A DNA stretch of 49,754 nucleotides, taken from the NCBI RefSeq assembly GCF_002939785.1, contig NZ_MDEC01000036.1:1-49754 (forward strand). The letters are read 5' to 3'. This stretch comes from Xanthomonas codiaei. GTDB lineage: Bacteria; Pseudomonadota; Gammaproteobacteria; Xanthomonadales; Xanthomonadaceae. A program made the translations under genes and the position numbers. The notes beneath the pieces were generated by a model. It saw nothing but the letters and a program-made list of their open reading frames with translations. It was not told where the DNA came from and did not search any database. Numbering within the stretch: the first letter of the stretch is position 1; each line of letters starts with the position of its first letter. Positions 7,505-19,733 of this stretch are shown in pieces.

Positions 7505-10123
7505 TCAGGGGTCTGGGGATGACGGGGTCGACAACACTGCCACCGGCGCACGTGCAAACAGCGTCGACAACGGCACGCGACCGCGCTGGGGCTGCAGCGT
7601 GCTGCCGTCGAGCACATTGCGGTAGGACGCTTCCGGCAAGGCCAATGCCGCCTGACCCCAACTGGCCGGCGGCACCAGCAGCGGGAGGTCTCCATCGCCC
7701 GACGCACCGGCGCCCAGCCGGGTCACCGCCACCACCAGCGACTGGCCGCGGTAGTGACGACGGAAGGCCAGCACCTGCGCATCGCCGCTGACGGCAACCT
7801 GCAAGGCTTGATAGTCACCCTTCGCAAATAGCGCCGGATGTTCGCGGCGCAGTTGCAGCAGCACCGCAGTCAGGCGGGCCTTGACCGCGCCATCGCGCCA
7901 GTTGCGCAGCAGCGTGGTCCAGTCGCGCGCCTGGTCCAGCCACTGCTGGCGTTGCGCATAGTCCACCGGGCGGCGGTTGTCCGGATCCACCAACGACAGG
8001 TCCCAGCCTTCGGTGCCCTGGTACAGATCGGGCACGCCCGGCACGGTCAGGCGCAGCGTGGTTTGCACCAGCGAATTGCGCGCACCGGCCGCGGCGATGC
8101 GGTTGCTGGCGCGCAGCAACGCGCGCCGCAGCGGCAACCCGGCGCGGCTGCACAGCACCTGCTCCACGGTGGCCTGTACCGCCTGTTCGTAGTCGGCCGA
8201 GCCATCGGTCCAGCTGGCATGCAGCTTGGCTTCGCGCACCGCCTTGAGCAGCCACTGCGCCACGCGCTCGGCAAAGGCGGCCAGCGGCTCGGCCTGGTCG
8301 GCGCCCAGCCCGATCGGCCAGGCCGCCACCAGGGTCTGCCACAGCATCTGCTGATCGCCCCCGGCCAGGGCCGGCGCATCCAGCGCTTCGGCCAGGGTGT
8401 CGAACTGGGTACTTTGCTCGATCCACCAGCGCGGCTGTTCGGACAGCACGGCCAACCGCATGCGCAGGTCTTCGCCGCGCTTGTGATCGTGCGTGGCAGT
8501 GGCCAGCAGCGCGCGCGGATAGTGCCTGGCGCGCTCAAGGTTCTGCGCGTGGAACTGCGCCGCCTCATTGGCGAAGTGGGTCGGGTGGCTGCCCACCTCG
8601 TTGCGCGACAGCAGCACGCCATGCCGATAGAACGCGGTGTCTTCCACCGCCTTGGCATTGAGCGGCGCGGAGAGCTGTTCGACGCGGCGGCGCAGGATGC
8701 GCCGCAAGGCGATCTGCGCGCGATCGGCGCCGGTATCGTCCAGCAGCCAGCGCTCGATGGCATTCACTGCCGCCACGATCGATTCGGGCATGCCCTCGCG
8801 TGCACGCGCGGCGGTGGCGCGCAGGCGCTCGGCTTCGCTGCCGCCGATGCCCTTGGGGCCGGCGTAGGTGCGGTACACCGGGAACCAGCGCAGCAGCACG
8901 CACAGCCCGCGTGCCAGCATCTGCGGGCTGAACTCGCGGGTGGGCGGGTCCAATCGCGCCAGCGCCGACAACGCACCCACGGCGCGATTGAATTCGGTCT
9001 GCAGCGGGCCACGCAGCATCTCGTCGCGTGCGTTGCGCTCTTCCTGCGCAAAATCGCCGCTGCGGCCGCTGGTCTTCTGCCAGGCGCGTGCCAGCGGCTT
9101 GAAGCCGGCCGCGTCGTGCAGCACGCCGCCCACCTGGTCCATGAAGTCGTAGCCGGTGGTGCCATCGCACGGCCAGTCGGCCGGCAGGTGTTCGCCGGGG
9201 GCGAGGATCTTTTCCAGATACAGCCCCAGCGTGCCGGGTTTGAGCCCGCGCGTACGCCCGGCCGCATCCAGCCGGCTGCGCAGCTTGCGCACATACCCGG
9301 TGGGATCGGTGAGCCCGTCCACGTGATCGATGCGCAGGCCATCCAGATGGCCTTCGGCCACCAGTCGCAGCGGCAGCGCATGCACCGCGTCGAACACGGC
9401 CGGCAGCTCCACCCGCAACGCCACCAGCGAGGTGATGTCGAAGAAGCGGCGGTAGTTGAGCATGTCGTTGCCCACACGCCACCAGTTCAGGCGATACGGC
9501 TGGCGCTCGATCAACTTGTGCAGGCGGCCATCGCCGCGCTTGGCGCCATCGTTGTAGTCGCGCAGCCACTGCGCGCGTGCCGCTTTGTCCGGCACCTCCA
9601 GCGTCTGTGCCCGGATCGGGTAGCGCTGGTCGTAATGCGCCAGGGCGGCGCTGCCGACTTCGTCCACCACCAGGGTGATCAGGCCTTCGGCCAGGGCGCT
9701 GGCATACGGGCGATCCAGCACCGCCAGCCACAGCTTGCCGTCGCGGCCCGGGGCGCGCCAGTCGATGTCGAACCAGTCGGCATGCCTGGCACTACGGCCA
9801 TGCCGCAGTACATCCCACCACCACGCGTTGTCTGCATGCGTGGCCATGTGGTTGGGCACGATGTCGGCGATCAGCCCCATGCCGTGTTCGCGCGCGGCCT
9901 TGGACAGCGCAACCAGCGCTTGTTCGCCGCCGAGTTCGGGGTTGACCACCGTGGGGTCGATGTTGTCGTAGCCGTGCGTGGAGCCCGGCACCGCCGTGCC
10001 GATCGGCGACAGGTACAGATGGCTGATGCCCAGGCCGGCGTAGTACGGCACCTGCGCGCGTGCATCGTGCAGGGTGAAGCCGGCATGCAGCTGCAGGCGG
10101 GCGGTGGCGCGAAGCTCGATCAT
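7505..10123 (-). CDS. treY: Malto-oligosyltrehalose synthase TreY
   Basis: The 872-residue GH13 enzyme rearranges the reducing-end alpha-1,4 bond of malto-oligosaccharides into an alpha,alpha-1,1 bond, giving maltooligosyl trehalose, which TreZ cleaves. Recognisable family blocks are YYAGLGISHLYLSPI near the N-terminus, DIVPNHMA, GLRIDHVDGLTDP with the nucleophile Asp near residue 266, YLEKILAPGE with the acid/base Glu, and TATHDHKRGEDLRMR. The C-terminal PDLYQGTE is also typical. The ATG overlaps the malQ stop by four bases (ATGA), indicating translational coupling. Its length agrees with other bacterial TreY proteins. Confidence 0.93.
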   Translation of the reverse strand: MIELRATARLQLHAGFTLHDARAQVPYYAGLGISHLYLSPIGTAVPGSTHGYDNIDPTVVNPELGGEQALVALSKAAREHGMGLIADIVPNHMATHADNAWWWDVLRHGRSARHADWFDIDWRAPGRDGKLWLAVLDRPYASALAEGLITLVVDEVGSAALAHYDQRYPIRAQTLEVPDKAARAQWLRDYNDGAKRGDGRLHKLIERQPYRLNWWRVGNDMLNYRRFFDITSLVALRVELPAVFDAVHALPLRLVAEGHLDGLRIDHVDGLTDPTGYVRKLRSRLDAAGRTRGLKPGTLGLYLEKILAPGEHLPADWPCDGTTGYDFMDQVGGVLHDAAGFKPLARAWQKTSGRSGDFAQEERNARDEMLRGPLQTEFNRAVGALSALARLDPPTREFSPQMLARGLCVLLRWFPVYRTYAGPKGIGGSEAERLRATAARAREGMPESIVAAVNAIERWLLDDTGADRAQIALRRILRRRVEQLSAPLNAKAVEDTAFYRHGVLLSRNEVGSHPTHFANEAAQFHAQNLERARHYPRALLATATHDHKRGEDLRMRLAVLSEQPRWWIEQSTQFDTLAEALDAPALAGGDQQMLWQTLVAAWPIGLGADQAEPLAAFAERVAQWLLKAVREAKLHASWTDGSADYEQAVQATVEQVLCSRAGLPLRRALLRASNRIAAAGARNSLVQTTLRLTVPGVPDLYQGTEGWDLSLVDPDNRRPVDYAQRQQWLDQARDWTTLLRNWRDGAVKARLTAVLLQLRREHPALFAKGDYQALQVAVSGDAQVLAFRRHYRGQSLVVAVTRLGAGASGDGDLPLLVPPASWGQAALALPEASYRNVLDGSTLQPQRGRVPLSTLFARAPVAVLSTPSSPDP

Positions 10124-12051
10124 GACTGGGAGTCCGAAACGGCCGCGACGCGACGCGCCTCGGCAACGCCGTGCAGCGCCGTGGTCAGGCGCGCATGCGG
10201 CAAGGGATCGGGCAGGCGTCGGCGCCAGTTGGGATGGACCTCGACGGTGCCCGGCAGATTGGGTTGTTCTTCCAGCGCCAGCGCATCTTCCACCGGCAGC
10301 AGCACCAGCGGCGACACGCCGCTGGCGGTGAAGCGCAGCGCGCCCAGCAACCGGTCCTCGCCGTGCAGGCCGGCGTGTTCCACCGCGGCATCCAGGCGGG
10401 CCAGGTCCTGCGTGCGCGCCTTGGCGTCATCGGCCGCCTGGGCGGGCTGGATCAGCTCCAGCTGGCGACGCCAGTCGATATCGCGGCCCTTGCGCCAGCC
10501 GGTGAGCGTGGGCAGATCGTGGGTGGTAGTGGTGGCCACCGCATCCGGGCGCCACAGCGCCGGGGCGATGAATGCACCGTGCCTGTCGCGGGTGAACATC
10601 AGCACATCGATGCCCATCACCCCGCGCTGGGACAGCTCTTCGCGGATGCCCGGCGGCACCACGCCCAGGTCCTCGCCGATCACGATCGCGCGGTGGCGCC
10701 AGGATTCCAGCGCCAGCAGGTTGAGCAGGTCGTGCAGCGGATAGGACAGGTAGGCGCCTTCGTTGGAGCCGGCGCCATCGGGCACCACCCACAGCCGCAG
10801 CAGGCCCAGGATGTGATCGATGCGGATGCCGCCGCGCTCGCGCAGCACCGCGCGCAACAGCGCGATGTACGGTGCGAAGCCGCTGCGCCGCAGGGCGGTG
10901 GGCGAATACGCACCGATGCCCCAGTGCTGGCCGTCGGCATTGAAGGCGTCCGGCGGCGCGCCCAGCACCAGCCCACGCAACACGGTATCGCCGGCTGCAG
11001 CCGCTTCGGCGCCCTTGGGGTCGAAGCCCACTGCCAGATCGGCGATCAGGCCGATCTTCATGCCGCGCTCGTGCGCTTCGCGCTGTGCGTCGGCCCAACT
11101 GCGCGCGGCCAGCCACTGCGTGAACACATGCAGCTGCGGATCGTTGTCGCCGAAATCGCGTGCGGCAAACCGGGCGAATCCCTCCAGCTCCGCGCCACCT
11201 GCCGTGCGGAACGCCAGCAGATCCGGATGATCCGGCGACACCCGCGCGTACAGCTCGCGCAGCAAGCGCCACTTGGCCTGCGCCGAGGCCGGCCAGTCGA
11301 TCAAGGCATGGCTGTGCAGTGCGTCGAAGTGCTCGCGCAGGCCCGGCACGGCAGCGAGTGCTTCCAGCGCGGTCTCGCCGAGCACGCGCACCGGTGCGGC
11401 GTGCAGCGGGTCGAAGAAACGCCGGTCGCTGGGCGAATACGGGCTGTAGCCGCCGGTGACCGGACGTGAAGCGTGCACCGGGCTCAGTGCCAGCGTATCG
11501 GCGCCAGCCAATGCCGCATGCCGCAACCATTCGACCGTGCCGGCGGCATCGCCGATGCCGGCATCGTCGGGGCTGCAGGCCGAATACACCTGCAGCGCCA
11601 TGCCCCAGGCCCGTGGTGCGGCCTGGCCGCAGGCATCGGCCACGCTGAAACAGCGCTGCGGCGCAACCGCCACCTGCTGCGTGATTCCGCCGATTTCCAG
11701 TGTCCAGTAACCATAGCGTTGCGGCGCACGCAGCTGCCCCTGTGCGTTGGCCTGCGCCGCTTCGCTGGCGCCGCTGTCGTCGGTCCAGCGGCCACTGGCA
11801 TTGGCGCCAACGCGCAGCGCCAGCGGCGCGCCCACCTGCGCGGTGAGCAGGGCGGCCGGTTCAGCCGCCTGCGCCTGGCAGCGGCGCAGGCTGTCCTCGC
11901 GCTGCGCGGCGGTGGCGGCCGGCAACTCCAGCGCGGTGAGCACCGCCTGCAGCGACGGCTCGGACACCTGCCGCGGTTGATCGCTGGCATCCACCCAATC
12001 GACCATCACCCCGGCCGCGCTGGCCAGGGCGTGCAGGGAATCGGCGCTCAT
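10120..12051 (-). CDS. malQ: 4-alpha-glucanotransferase (amylomaltase) MalQ
   Basis: The 643-residue GH77 enzyme transfers alpha-1,4-glucan segments between maltodextrins. The first ~150 residues are a poorly conserved N-terminal domain. The catalytic domain has GGYSPYSPSDRRFF, the nucleophile block GGIRIDHILG, the acid/base block IGEDLGVVPPGI and the third acid in TTTHDLPTLTGW. The ATG at 12051 overlaps the treZ stop (ATGA), and its own stop overlaps the treY start the same way; the longer upstream frame is inside treZ. In this operon it probably resizes short maltodextrins left by GlgX and TreY. Confidence 0.92.
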   Translation of the reverse strand: MSADSLHALASAAGVMVDWVDASDQPRQVSEPSLQAVLTALELPAATAAQREDSLRRCQAQAAEPAALLTAQVGAPLALRVGANASGRWTDDSGASEAAQANAQGQLRAPQRYGYWTLEIGGITQQVAVAPQRCFSVADACGQAAPRAWGMALQVYSACSPDDAGIGDAAGTVEWLRHAALAGADTLALSPVHASRPVTGGYSPYSPSDRRFFDPLHAAPVRVLGETALEALAAVPGLREHFDALHSHALIDWPASAQAKWRLLRELYARVSPDHPDLLAFRTAGGAELEGFARFAARDFGDNDPQLHVFTQWLAARSWADAQREAHERGMKIGLIADLAVGFDPKGAEAAAAGDTVLRGLVLGAPPDAFNADGQHWGIGAYSPTALRRSGFAPYIALLRAVLRERGGIRIDHILGLLRLWVVPDGAGSNEGAYLSYPLHDLLNLLALESWRHRAIVIGEDLGVVPPGIREELSQRGVMGIDVLMFTRDRHGAFIAPALWRPDAVATTTTHDLPTLTGWRKGRDIDWRRQLELIQPAQAADDAKARTQDLARLDAAVEHAGLHGEDRLLGALRFTASGVSPLVLLPVEDALALEEQPNLPGTVEVHPNWRRRLPDPLPHARLTTALHGVAEARRVAAVSDSQS

Positions 12052-13805
12052 GCCTGCGCCTCGTGCCAGGCGATGAAGCCATCGACCGGCAGCAGCTGCG
12101 CGGCGACATCCACGTTTTCGGCATGCACCACCTGCCCGCGCCGCGGTGGCAGCGGCACGGCCGCAGCGCCCACATTGAAGGCGATATGCCACAACCCGCC
12201 CGGCAGCTCCCAGCTGGCGGTCACCGCGCCATCAGCCAGGACGCTGGCACGCAGCGCGCGCGCCTGTGCCAGGTCCGGCACCAGCCACTGGCGCCGCACG
12301 CCCAGCAGCGCAGTGAACCAGGCCGCCCATTGCGCGCCCTCGCCGTGCGCGGCGTCTTCGAGCGGCGAACGCGAGGCGGCGAAGGTGGCCTGGCTGTTCG
12401 GATCGGGAATGGTGGCGCGCTGCTCCGGATCGGCGAACGCGGCAAAGTGCGCGAACTCGCGGCGGCGGCCTTCGCGCACCGCCTCGTCCAGCGGCGGGCC
12501 GAAATCGGTGAAGAACAGGAATGGTTGGGTGGCGCCCCACGGTTCGCCCATGAAGAACAGCGGGATCATCGGCGTCAACGCGGTCAGCGCCAGTGCCGCA
12601 CGCAAGCGCTGCGGCGAGACCAGCACGCTCAGCCGTTCGCCGCGTGCGCGGTTGCCGATCTGGTCGTGGTTCTGCGCGAACACCACGAACTTGTGCGGCG
12701 GCAATGCCCCGCTCGGTTCGCCACGCACATGCCCGCGCGGGTCCGGCTCGCCCTGGTAGGCGAAGCCTTCGCCGAGCACGCGCGCCAGGTGTTCGGTCGG
12801 CTTGTCGGCGAACGCGGCGTAATAGCCTTCGGCTTCACCGGTCAGCAGCACATGCAGCGCATTGTGGAAGTCGTCGTCCCACTGCGCCGTATAGCCGCGT
12901 TGCAGCTGCGAGGCCTGGTTGGCTTCGTTCTCCAGCACCAGGTGCACGTGGCGACCGGCGGGCAGGCTGGCGTCGATGGTCTCGCGCAAGGTGTCCAGGA
13001 AGGCGTTCGGGGTGATCGCGTGCACCGCGTCCAGGCGCAGCCCGTCGAAACGGTACTCGTGCAGCCACATCAGCGCGTTGTCGAGGAAGTAGCGCTGCAC
13101 CGGCGGCTTGCGGAAATCGATCGCCGCCCCCCATGGGGTGGGCTTGTCTTCGTTGAAGAACGGGGCTGCGTAGCTGTGCAGATAATTGCCGTCCGGACCG
13201 AAGTGGTTGTAGACCACGTCCAGCAGCACCATCAGGCCATGCCCGTGCGCGGCGTCGATCAATGCCTTCAGTTCGTCCGGCGTGCCATAGGCCTGCGCCG
13301 GCGCATACGGCAGCACGCCGTCGTAGCCCCAATTGTGCGCACCGGGGAAGGCACTCAGCGGCATCAGTTCGATCGCGGTGATGCCCATCGCCGCCAGCTG
13401 CGGCAGCTGCGCCTGCACGCCTGCATAGCCACCGCAGGCACCTACGTGCAGTTCGTAGATCACCGCCTCGTCCCAGGGCCGGCCCTGCCATTGCGGGTGG
13501 CTCCAGCGGTAGCCATCGGTGGGCTGCACGGCGCTGGCGCCATGCACGCCGTCCGGCTGCCAGCGCGAGGCCGGATCCGGTACCGGATCGCCCCCGTCGA
13601 TGCTGTAGCGATAGCGCGCACCGGCGGCACAGGCCAGCACCGCACTGAAGAAGCCGTCCGCCCCCGCCTGCAGCGCAGCGCGCGCGCCATCGGCGAACAC
13701 CACCTCCACGCGGCTTGCCTCCGGCGCCCAGAGCGCGAAGCGCACCTGTCCTTCACCCGCTGGCCATGCGCCCCAGGCCGGGGTGGTCGCGTCGCGCTCG
13801 TTCAT
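12048..13805 (-). CDS. treZ: Malto-oligosyltrehalose trehalohydrolase TreZ
   Basis: The 585-residue GH13 enzyme hydrolyses maltooligosyl trehalose to free trehalose plus a shortened maltodextrin. An N-terminal carbohydrate-binding-like domain (VRFALWAPEASRVEV) precedes IYELHVGA, the treZ-like FPGAHNWGYDGVLPYAP, DVVYNHFGPDGNY, the nucleophile in DGLRLDAVHAI, the acid/base in LENEANQ and the third acid in NHDQIGNRARG. The NWGYDGV and FGPDGNYL blocks separate it from branching enzyme. It starts two bases after the glgB stop and overlaps malQ by four bases. Confidence 0.93.
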   Translation of the reverse strand: MNERDATTPAWGAWPAGEGQVRFALWAPEASRVEVVFADGARAALQAGADGFFSAVLACAAGARYRYSIDGGDPVPDPASRWQPDGVHGASAVQPTDGYRWSHPQWQGRPWDEAVIYELHVGACGGYAGVQAQLPQLAAMGITAIELMPLSAFPGAHNWGYDGVLPYAPAQAYGTPDELKALIDAAHGHGLMVLLDVVYNHFGPDGNYLHSYAAPFFNEDKPTPWGAAIDFRKPPVQRYFLDNALMWLHEYRFDGLRLDAVHAITPNAFLDTLRETIDASLPAGRHVHLVLENEANQASQLQRGYTAQWDDDFHNALHVLLTGEAEGYYAAFADKPTEHLARVLGEGFAYQGEPDPRGHVRGEPSGALPPHKFVVFAQNHDQIGNRARGERLSVLVSPQRLRAALALTALTPMIPLFFMGEPWGATQPFLFFTDFGPPLDEAVREGRRREFAHFAAFADPEQRATIPDPNSQATFAASRSPLEDAAHGEGAQWAAWFTALLGVRRQWLVPDLAQARALRASVLADGAVTASWELPGGLWHIAFNVGAAAVPLPPRRGQVVHAENVDVAAQLLPVDGFIAWHEAQA

Positions 13806-13807
13806 TG

Positions 13808-16038
13808 TCAGTTCTCCGCTTGCAGGTAGATCGTGGCCAGCGGCGGCAGGGTCAGGCGCAGCCGTTGCGCATGCCCATGCATGCCCATCGGCTCGGTCGC
13901 CAGGCGACCGCCGTTGCCGAGGTTGCTGCCACCGTAGTGGGCGCTATCGGTATTGAGGATTTCGCGCCAGGCGCCGGCACGCGGCACGCCCACGCCGTAG
14001 TCGTGCAGCGGTTGCGGAGTGAGGTTGCTCACCGCCAGCAGCGGCACGCCGCCGCCGTCGGGATCGTGGCGGATGAAGGCCAGCACGCTGTTGCGCGCAT
14101 CGTCGGCCACGCTCCAGTCGAACCCCTCGGCACGGTAGGTGCCGCGGTACAGCGCTGGCACGCGCCGCAGCGCGGCATTGAGATCGCCCACCAGCCGTTG
14201 CATGCCGCGATGCGGGGCGCCATCGAGCAGGTGCCAGTCCAGCGACTGGTCGTGATTCCAGTCGGCCCACTGGCCGAATTCGGCGCCCATGAACAGCAGC
14301 TTGTCGCCCGGGTGCGCCCACATCAGCGCCAGGTAGGCGCGCAGGTTGGCAAAGCGCCGCCAGTCGTCGCCGGGCATCTGCCCGAGCAGGCCACCGCTGC
14401 CATGCACCACTTCGTCGTGCGATAGCGGCAGCACGAAGCGCTCGGAGAACGCGTACACCAGGCCGAAGGTGAGCTGGCTGTGGTGCTGGGCGCGCTCGGC
14501 CGGATCGCGCTGCATGTAGCTCAGCGTGTCGTGCATCCAGCCCATGTTCCACTTGTGGGTGAAGCCCAGCCCGCCATCGGCCAGCGGTGCGGTCACCCCT
14601 GGCCAGGCGGTGGATTCTTCGGCGATGGTCAGCACGCCGGGAAAGCGTGCGGCGATCTCCCCGTTGAGCTGGCGCAGGAAGGCCACCGCTTCCAGGTTCT
14701 CGCGGCCGCCGTGCGCATTGGGCACCCACTCGCCCTCGGCACGGCCGTAGTCGCGATACAGCATCGAGGCCACCGCATCCACGCGCAGGCCATCGAGGTG
14801 GTAGTGGTCGATCCACTCCAGCGCACTGCCCAACAGGAACGCGGTCACTTCCGGGCGGCCGTAGTTGTAGATCAGCGTATTCCAGTCGCGGTGCATGCCT
14901 TCGCGCGGGTCGGCGTGCTCGTACAGGGCCGCGCCATCGAACTGCGCCATGCCGTGTGCGTCATCGGGAAAGTGCGCGCTGACCCAATCCAGGATCACGC
15001 CGATGCCGGCGCGATGGCAGGCATCGACAAAGGCGGCAAAACCATCCGGGCTGCCATGCCGCGCGGTGGGCGCATACAGGCCCAGCGGTTGGTAGCCCCA
15101 CGATCCACCAAACGGGTGCTCGGTGATCGGCAGCAGTTCGATATGGGTGAAGCCGAGCTGCTGCACATACGGAATCAGCTGCCCGGCCAGGCTGGGCCAG
15201 TCCAGCGGCTGGTCATGCCCGTCGCGACGCCACGAAGCCGCGTGCACCTCATAGATGGACATCGGCGCCGGCAAGGCCTGCGCACTGCGCCGGCGCATCC
15301 AGTCGGCATCGGTCCAGGCGAATGCTGCGTCACCGGGCACCACCGAGGCGGTGGCCGGCGGCAGCTCGCTCTGGCGCGCCACCGGGTCGGCCTTGAACAG
15401 CACGCGGCCATCGGCAGCGGTGATGGCGTACTTGTAGCGCGCACCGGCTTCCACGCGCGGCAGGAACAGCTCCCAGAAGCCACCACTTCGCTGGCGCATC
15501 GGGTGCCGCCGCGCCTCCCAGCCATTGAAGTCGCCGACCACGGCCACGCGCTGCGCGTGCGGTGCCCATACCGCAAAGCACACCCCCGGCACGTCGCCGC
15601 AGCGCATGTGCTGGGCGCCCAGCGCGCGGCGCAGCGCCTGCCCGTCGCCGGCGGCGATCTGCAGCAGCAACGATTCGTCCAGGATCGGGCCGAATGCGTA
15701 GGGGTCTTCGATCTCCTGCACCACGTCCGGCCACACGATGCGCAGCCGGTACGAGCCGTCGCCGGCCAGTTCGCCTTCGAACAGGCCATCGGTCTCGGTG
15801 GCCTGCATGCGTGCCAGCAGCTTGCCGCGCGGATCGATCAAGCCCATCGCCTCGGCGCCTGGTGCCAGCACGCGCACGCGGCGGCGCCCGTCGGCCTGCG
15901 GATGCGGGCCCAGCACCGTGAATGCATCGGCGGGCAGACCCTGGGCAAGTGCCTGCAGGGTCTGCGCAACATCGGACATACCTTCCGTGGTCACCGCGTC
16001 AGTTTCCGTCTCCTGGCCCTGCCCGCCCAACCGTTCGC

Positions 16039-16042
<4 letters not shown>
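13808..16042 (-). CDS. glgB: 1,4-alpha-glucan branching enzyme GlgB
   Basis: The 744-residue GH13 enzyme introduces alpha-1,6 branches into glycogen. It has two N-terminal beta-sandwich regions ([41 protein letters not shown]), then [10 protein letters not shown], the nucleophile Asp about residue 422 in [12 protein letters not shown], the acid/base Glu about residue 475 in [11 protein letters not shown], and [11 protein letters not shown]. The C-terminus YLQAEN closes the all-beta domain. The start overlaps the glgA stop by four bases (ATGA). The length is close to the E. coli enzyme (~728), with an extra N-terminal ~20 residues; an internal Met at residue 22 is an alternative start. Confidence 0.95.
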
Positions 16043-17622
<1,580 letters not shown>

Positions 17623-17860
17623 CTAAACGTCCGTCGTAAAGTGGGTGGAGACGGAAAACGGCGAAGCGACAACCATCGTCTGCCGATCGGGCCAGACGAC
17701 ATGCAACGAATGAGGAGCGGGGCCAACGCGCGTACTCCACGTCGTCCTTGTCGATGAATCTACACCCCGACCAAATAAAATATGCGTGAACATGTGCTGA
17801 CTTTTCTGCGACAGCCACATTCCATCGCGCACGGTTGCGCATGCCGACAGGCATAAGCGA

Positions 17861-17912
17861 TGCATCGCAGTGCAACGACATCCCCGCATCGGTGCACTGG
17901 CACTGCGATGCA
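17861..17912. repeat. Inverted repeat with 13-bp arms upstream of glgA / the GGDEF gene
   Basis: TGCATCGCAGTGC (17861-17873) is repeated in inverse as GCACTGCGATGCA (17900-17912) with 26 bases between. It lies in the 482-bp divergent region between glgA (start 17622) and the GGDEF gene (start 18105), which must contain both promoters. It could be a looped or bipartite regulatory site, or just a hairpin. Nothing else in 17623-18104 stood out. Confidence 0.5.
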
Positions 17913-18104
17913 CCGAATGCGGGAGAACCCGGCCGCGCTCGTCGTCATCTGCGTGACTTGTTCATGCCTGGGTTCACGACGTTCTCGGCACCGCCCTTCG
18001 CGAGGGAGACATGCCGTGCCGCGACGCCACGGTCGGGCCTGCTCAAGCGGCCTGCGCCTGCGCCGATAAAGAGCGTTAGCACGTCGACCTTTTCGAGATC
18101 TGGC

Positions 18105-19733
18105 ATGGCAGACCAGCCTGAACTTCCAAGCCGCCCGCGTGGCGGGCTGCGCCGTCTGTTGCCCTGGGGTGGCGCGGACAGCGCGCGCCCGGCGGCCGCC
18201 CTGCCGAGCGTGCGCAGTTCCGCGCACGGCGCACAGGCCATGGCTGCCCACCAGCTGGTACCGGCCAAGGCCAAGTCCGGCACGCACGATCCGGCCGCTG
18301 CCACGGCCATGCTGATCCGCCTGTTCTCGCATGCCGCACATCCGGAAGCCCTGCTGCTGGCGTTCGCCGACGGCATGGCCAGCCTGCATGGCGAACTCGG
18401 CGACATGGGCGTACGCCTGAGTACGGCCTACGCCGCCGGCGACTGGCTGGGCTATGGCCGCACGCTGCGCCAACTGATCGACAAGTACATCCGCACCATC
18501 GATATCGGCGACTCGCTGGCAGAAGGCCGTACCGAAGCCGAACAGCTGCGCGACCTGCTGCGCCATGCGCTGGGCAATGCCCTGGCCACCTTGCTGCAAC
18601 GCAGCCCGGAGCTGGCCGAAGAGGCCCAGACCCTGGCATCGGCCCTGCGCCACTGGCGCCCGGGGCATGAACTGATCACGCTGGAGCAGCGCCTGCGCGA
18701 GCTCAGCCACCAGATCGGCCTGCGCGCCGAAGACGCCAGCGAGCAGCAGAACCTGTTGCTCGGCTTGTTCGACCTGCTGCTGGAGAACGTCGGCGAACTG
18801 CTGGACGATCGCAGCTGGTTGCAGGGCCAGATCTCGGTGGTGCGGCAGCTGCTGGCCGGCCCGCTGGACGGGGAGTCGATCGAGCAGGCGCGTGGCACCC
18901 TGCGCGAGGTGATCTACAAGCAGGGCCTGCTCAAGCAGGGCATCGCCGATTCCAAGACCGCCATGCGCGAGATGATGGTGTCCTTCGTCGACCGGCTCGA
19001 CGGCATGGCCACCAGTACCGGCGAATATCACGACCGCGTTGCCGGCTATTCGCAGGCGATCGGCGACGCTCGCAGCATTCCCGATCTCAATCGCCTGCTG
19101 CAGGACGTGCTGCAGGACACCGCCGGGGTGCAGGCGCAGGCACTGGCCGCACGCGACGAACTGCTCTCGGCACGCCGCCAGGTCGAAGAGGCCGAACAGC
19201 GCATCGCCTCGCTGGAACAGGAGCTCAATGCGGTGGCTGGGCTGGTCCGCGAGGATCAGCTGACCGGCGCGCTCAACCGGCGCGGCTTCGAAGAACTGTT
19301 CCAGCGCGAAGCGGTCCGCACCCAGCGCAGCGGCCAGCCGCTGTGCGTGGCGATGCTGGACCTGGACGACTTCCGTCGCCTCAACGAGGCCCACGGCCAT
19401 GCCGGCGGCGACGCCGCACTGCGCCACACCGTGGACGTGGCCAAGGCGGTGTTGCGCACCACCGACGCCATTGCCCGCTTCGGCGGCGAGGAATTCGTGC
19501 TGCTGCTGCCGGACTCGACCATCTTCGAAGCCAGCGCGGCGGTGATCCGTCTGCAGCGTGCATTGGCGCAGCGCTCGCTGTTGCACGAGGACGTGCGGAT
19601 CTTCATCAGCTTCAGTGCCGGCGTGGCGCTGCGGCATGCCGACGAGACCCAGGACGAACTGATCCGGCGCGCCGACCGCGCCATGTACGACGCCAAGGCC
19701 GCGGGCAAGAATCGGGTGATCAGCGCCGATTAG
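18105..19733 (+). CDS. Diguanylate cyclase with C-terminal GGDEF domain
   Basis: The 542-residue protein makes c-di-GMP. About 370 residues of mostly helical sequence come first, with a heptad-like coiled coil (ARRQVEEAEQRIASLEQELN) leading into the GGDEF domain (DQLTGALNRRGFEELF onward). The active loop is GGEEF, the accepted active variant, and RTTD sits five residues before it, a canonical RxxD inhibitory site, so product inhibition is expected. No membrane segment or known sensor domain was recognised, so it is probably cytoplasmic. The ATG at 18105 was chosen because the preceding 90 codons look non-coding; the ribosome binding site is weak. Confidence 0.88.
   Translation: MADQPELPSRPRGGLRRLLPWGGADSARPAAALPSVRSSAHGAQAMAAHQLVPAKAKSGTHDPAAATAMLIRLFSHAAHPEALLLAFADGMASLHGELGDMGVRLSTAYAAGDWLGYGRTLRQLIDKYIRTIDIGDSLAEGRTEAEQLRDLLRHALGNALATLLQRSPELAEEAQTLASALRHWRPGHELITLEQRLRELSHQIGLRAEDASEQQNLLLGLFDLLLENVGELLDDRSWLQGQISVVRQLLAGPLDGESIEQARGTLREVIYKQGLLKQGIADSKTAMREMMVSFVDRLDGMATSTGEYHDRVAGYSQAIGDARSIPDLNRLLQDVLQDTAGVQAQALAARDELLSARRQVEEAEQRIASLEQELNAVAGLVREDQLTGALNRRGFEELFQREAVRTQRSGQPLCVAMLDLDDFRRLNEAHGHAGGDAALRHTVDVAKAVLRTTDAIARFGGEEFVLLLPDSTIFEASAAVIRLQRALAQRSLLHEDVRIFISFSAGVALRHADETQDELIRRADRAMYDAKAAGKNRVISAD

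Noticed and set aside
7838..10744. 968-residue plus-strand open frame
   Set aside because: It lies opposite treY and malQ, is rich in Arg/Gln/His/Ala as expected from GC-rich antisense, and has no domain.
12063..13829. 588-residue plus-strand open frame
   Set aside because: Antisense shadow of treZ, which is fully accounted for by family motifs on the minus strand.
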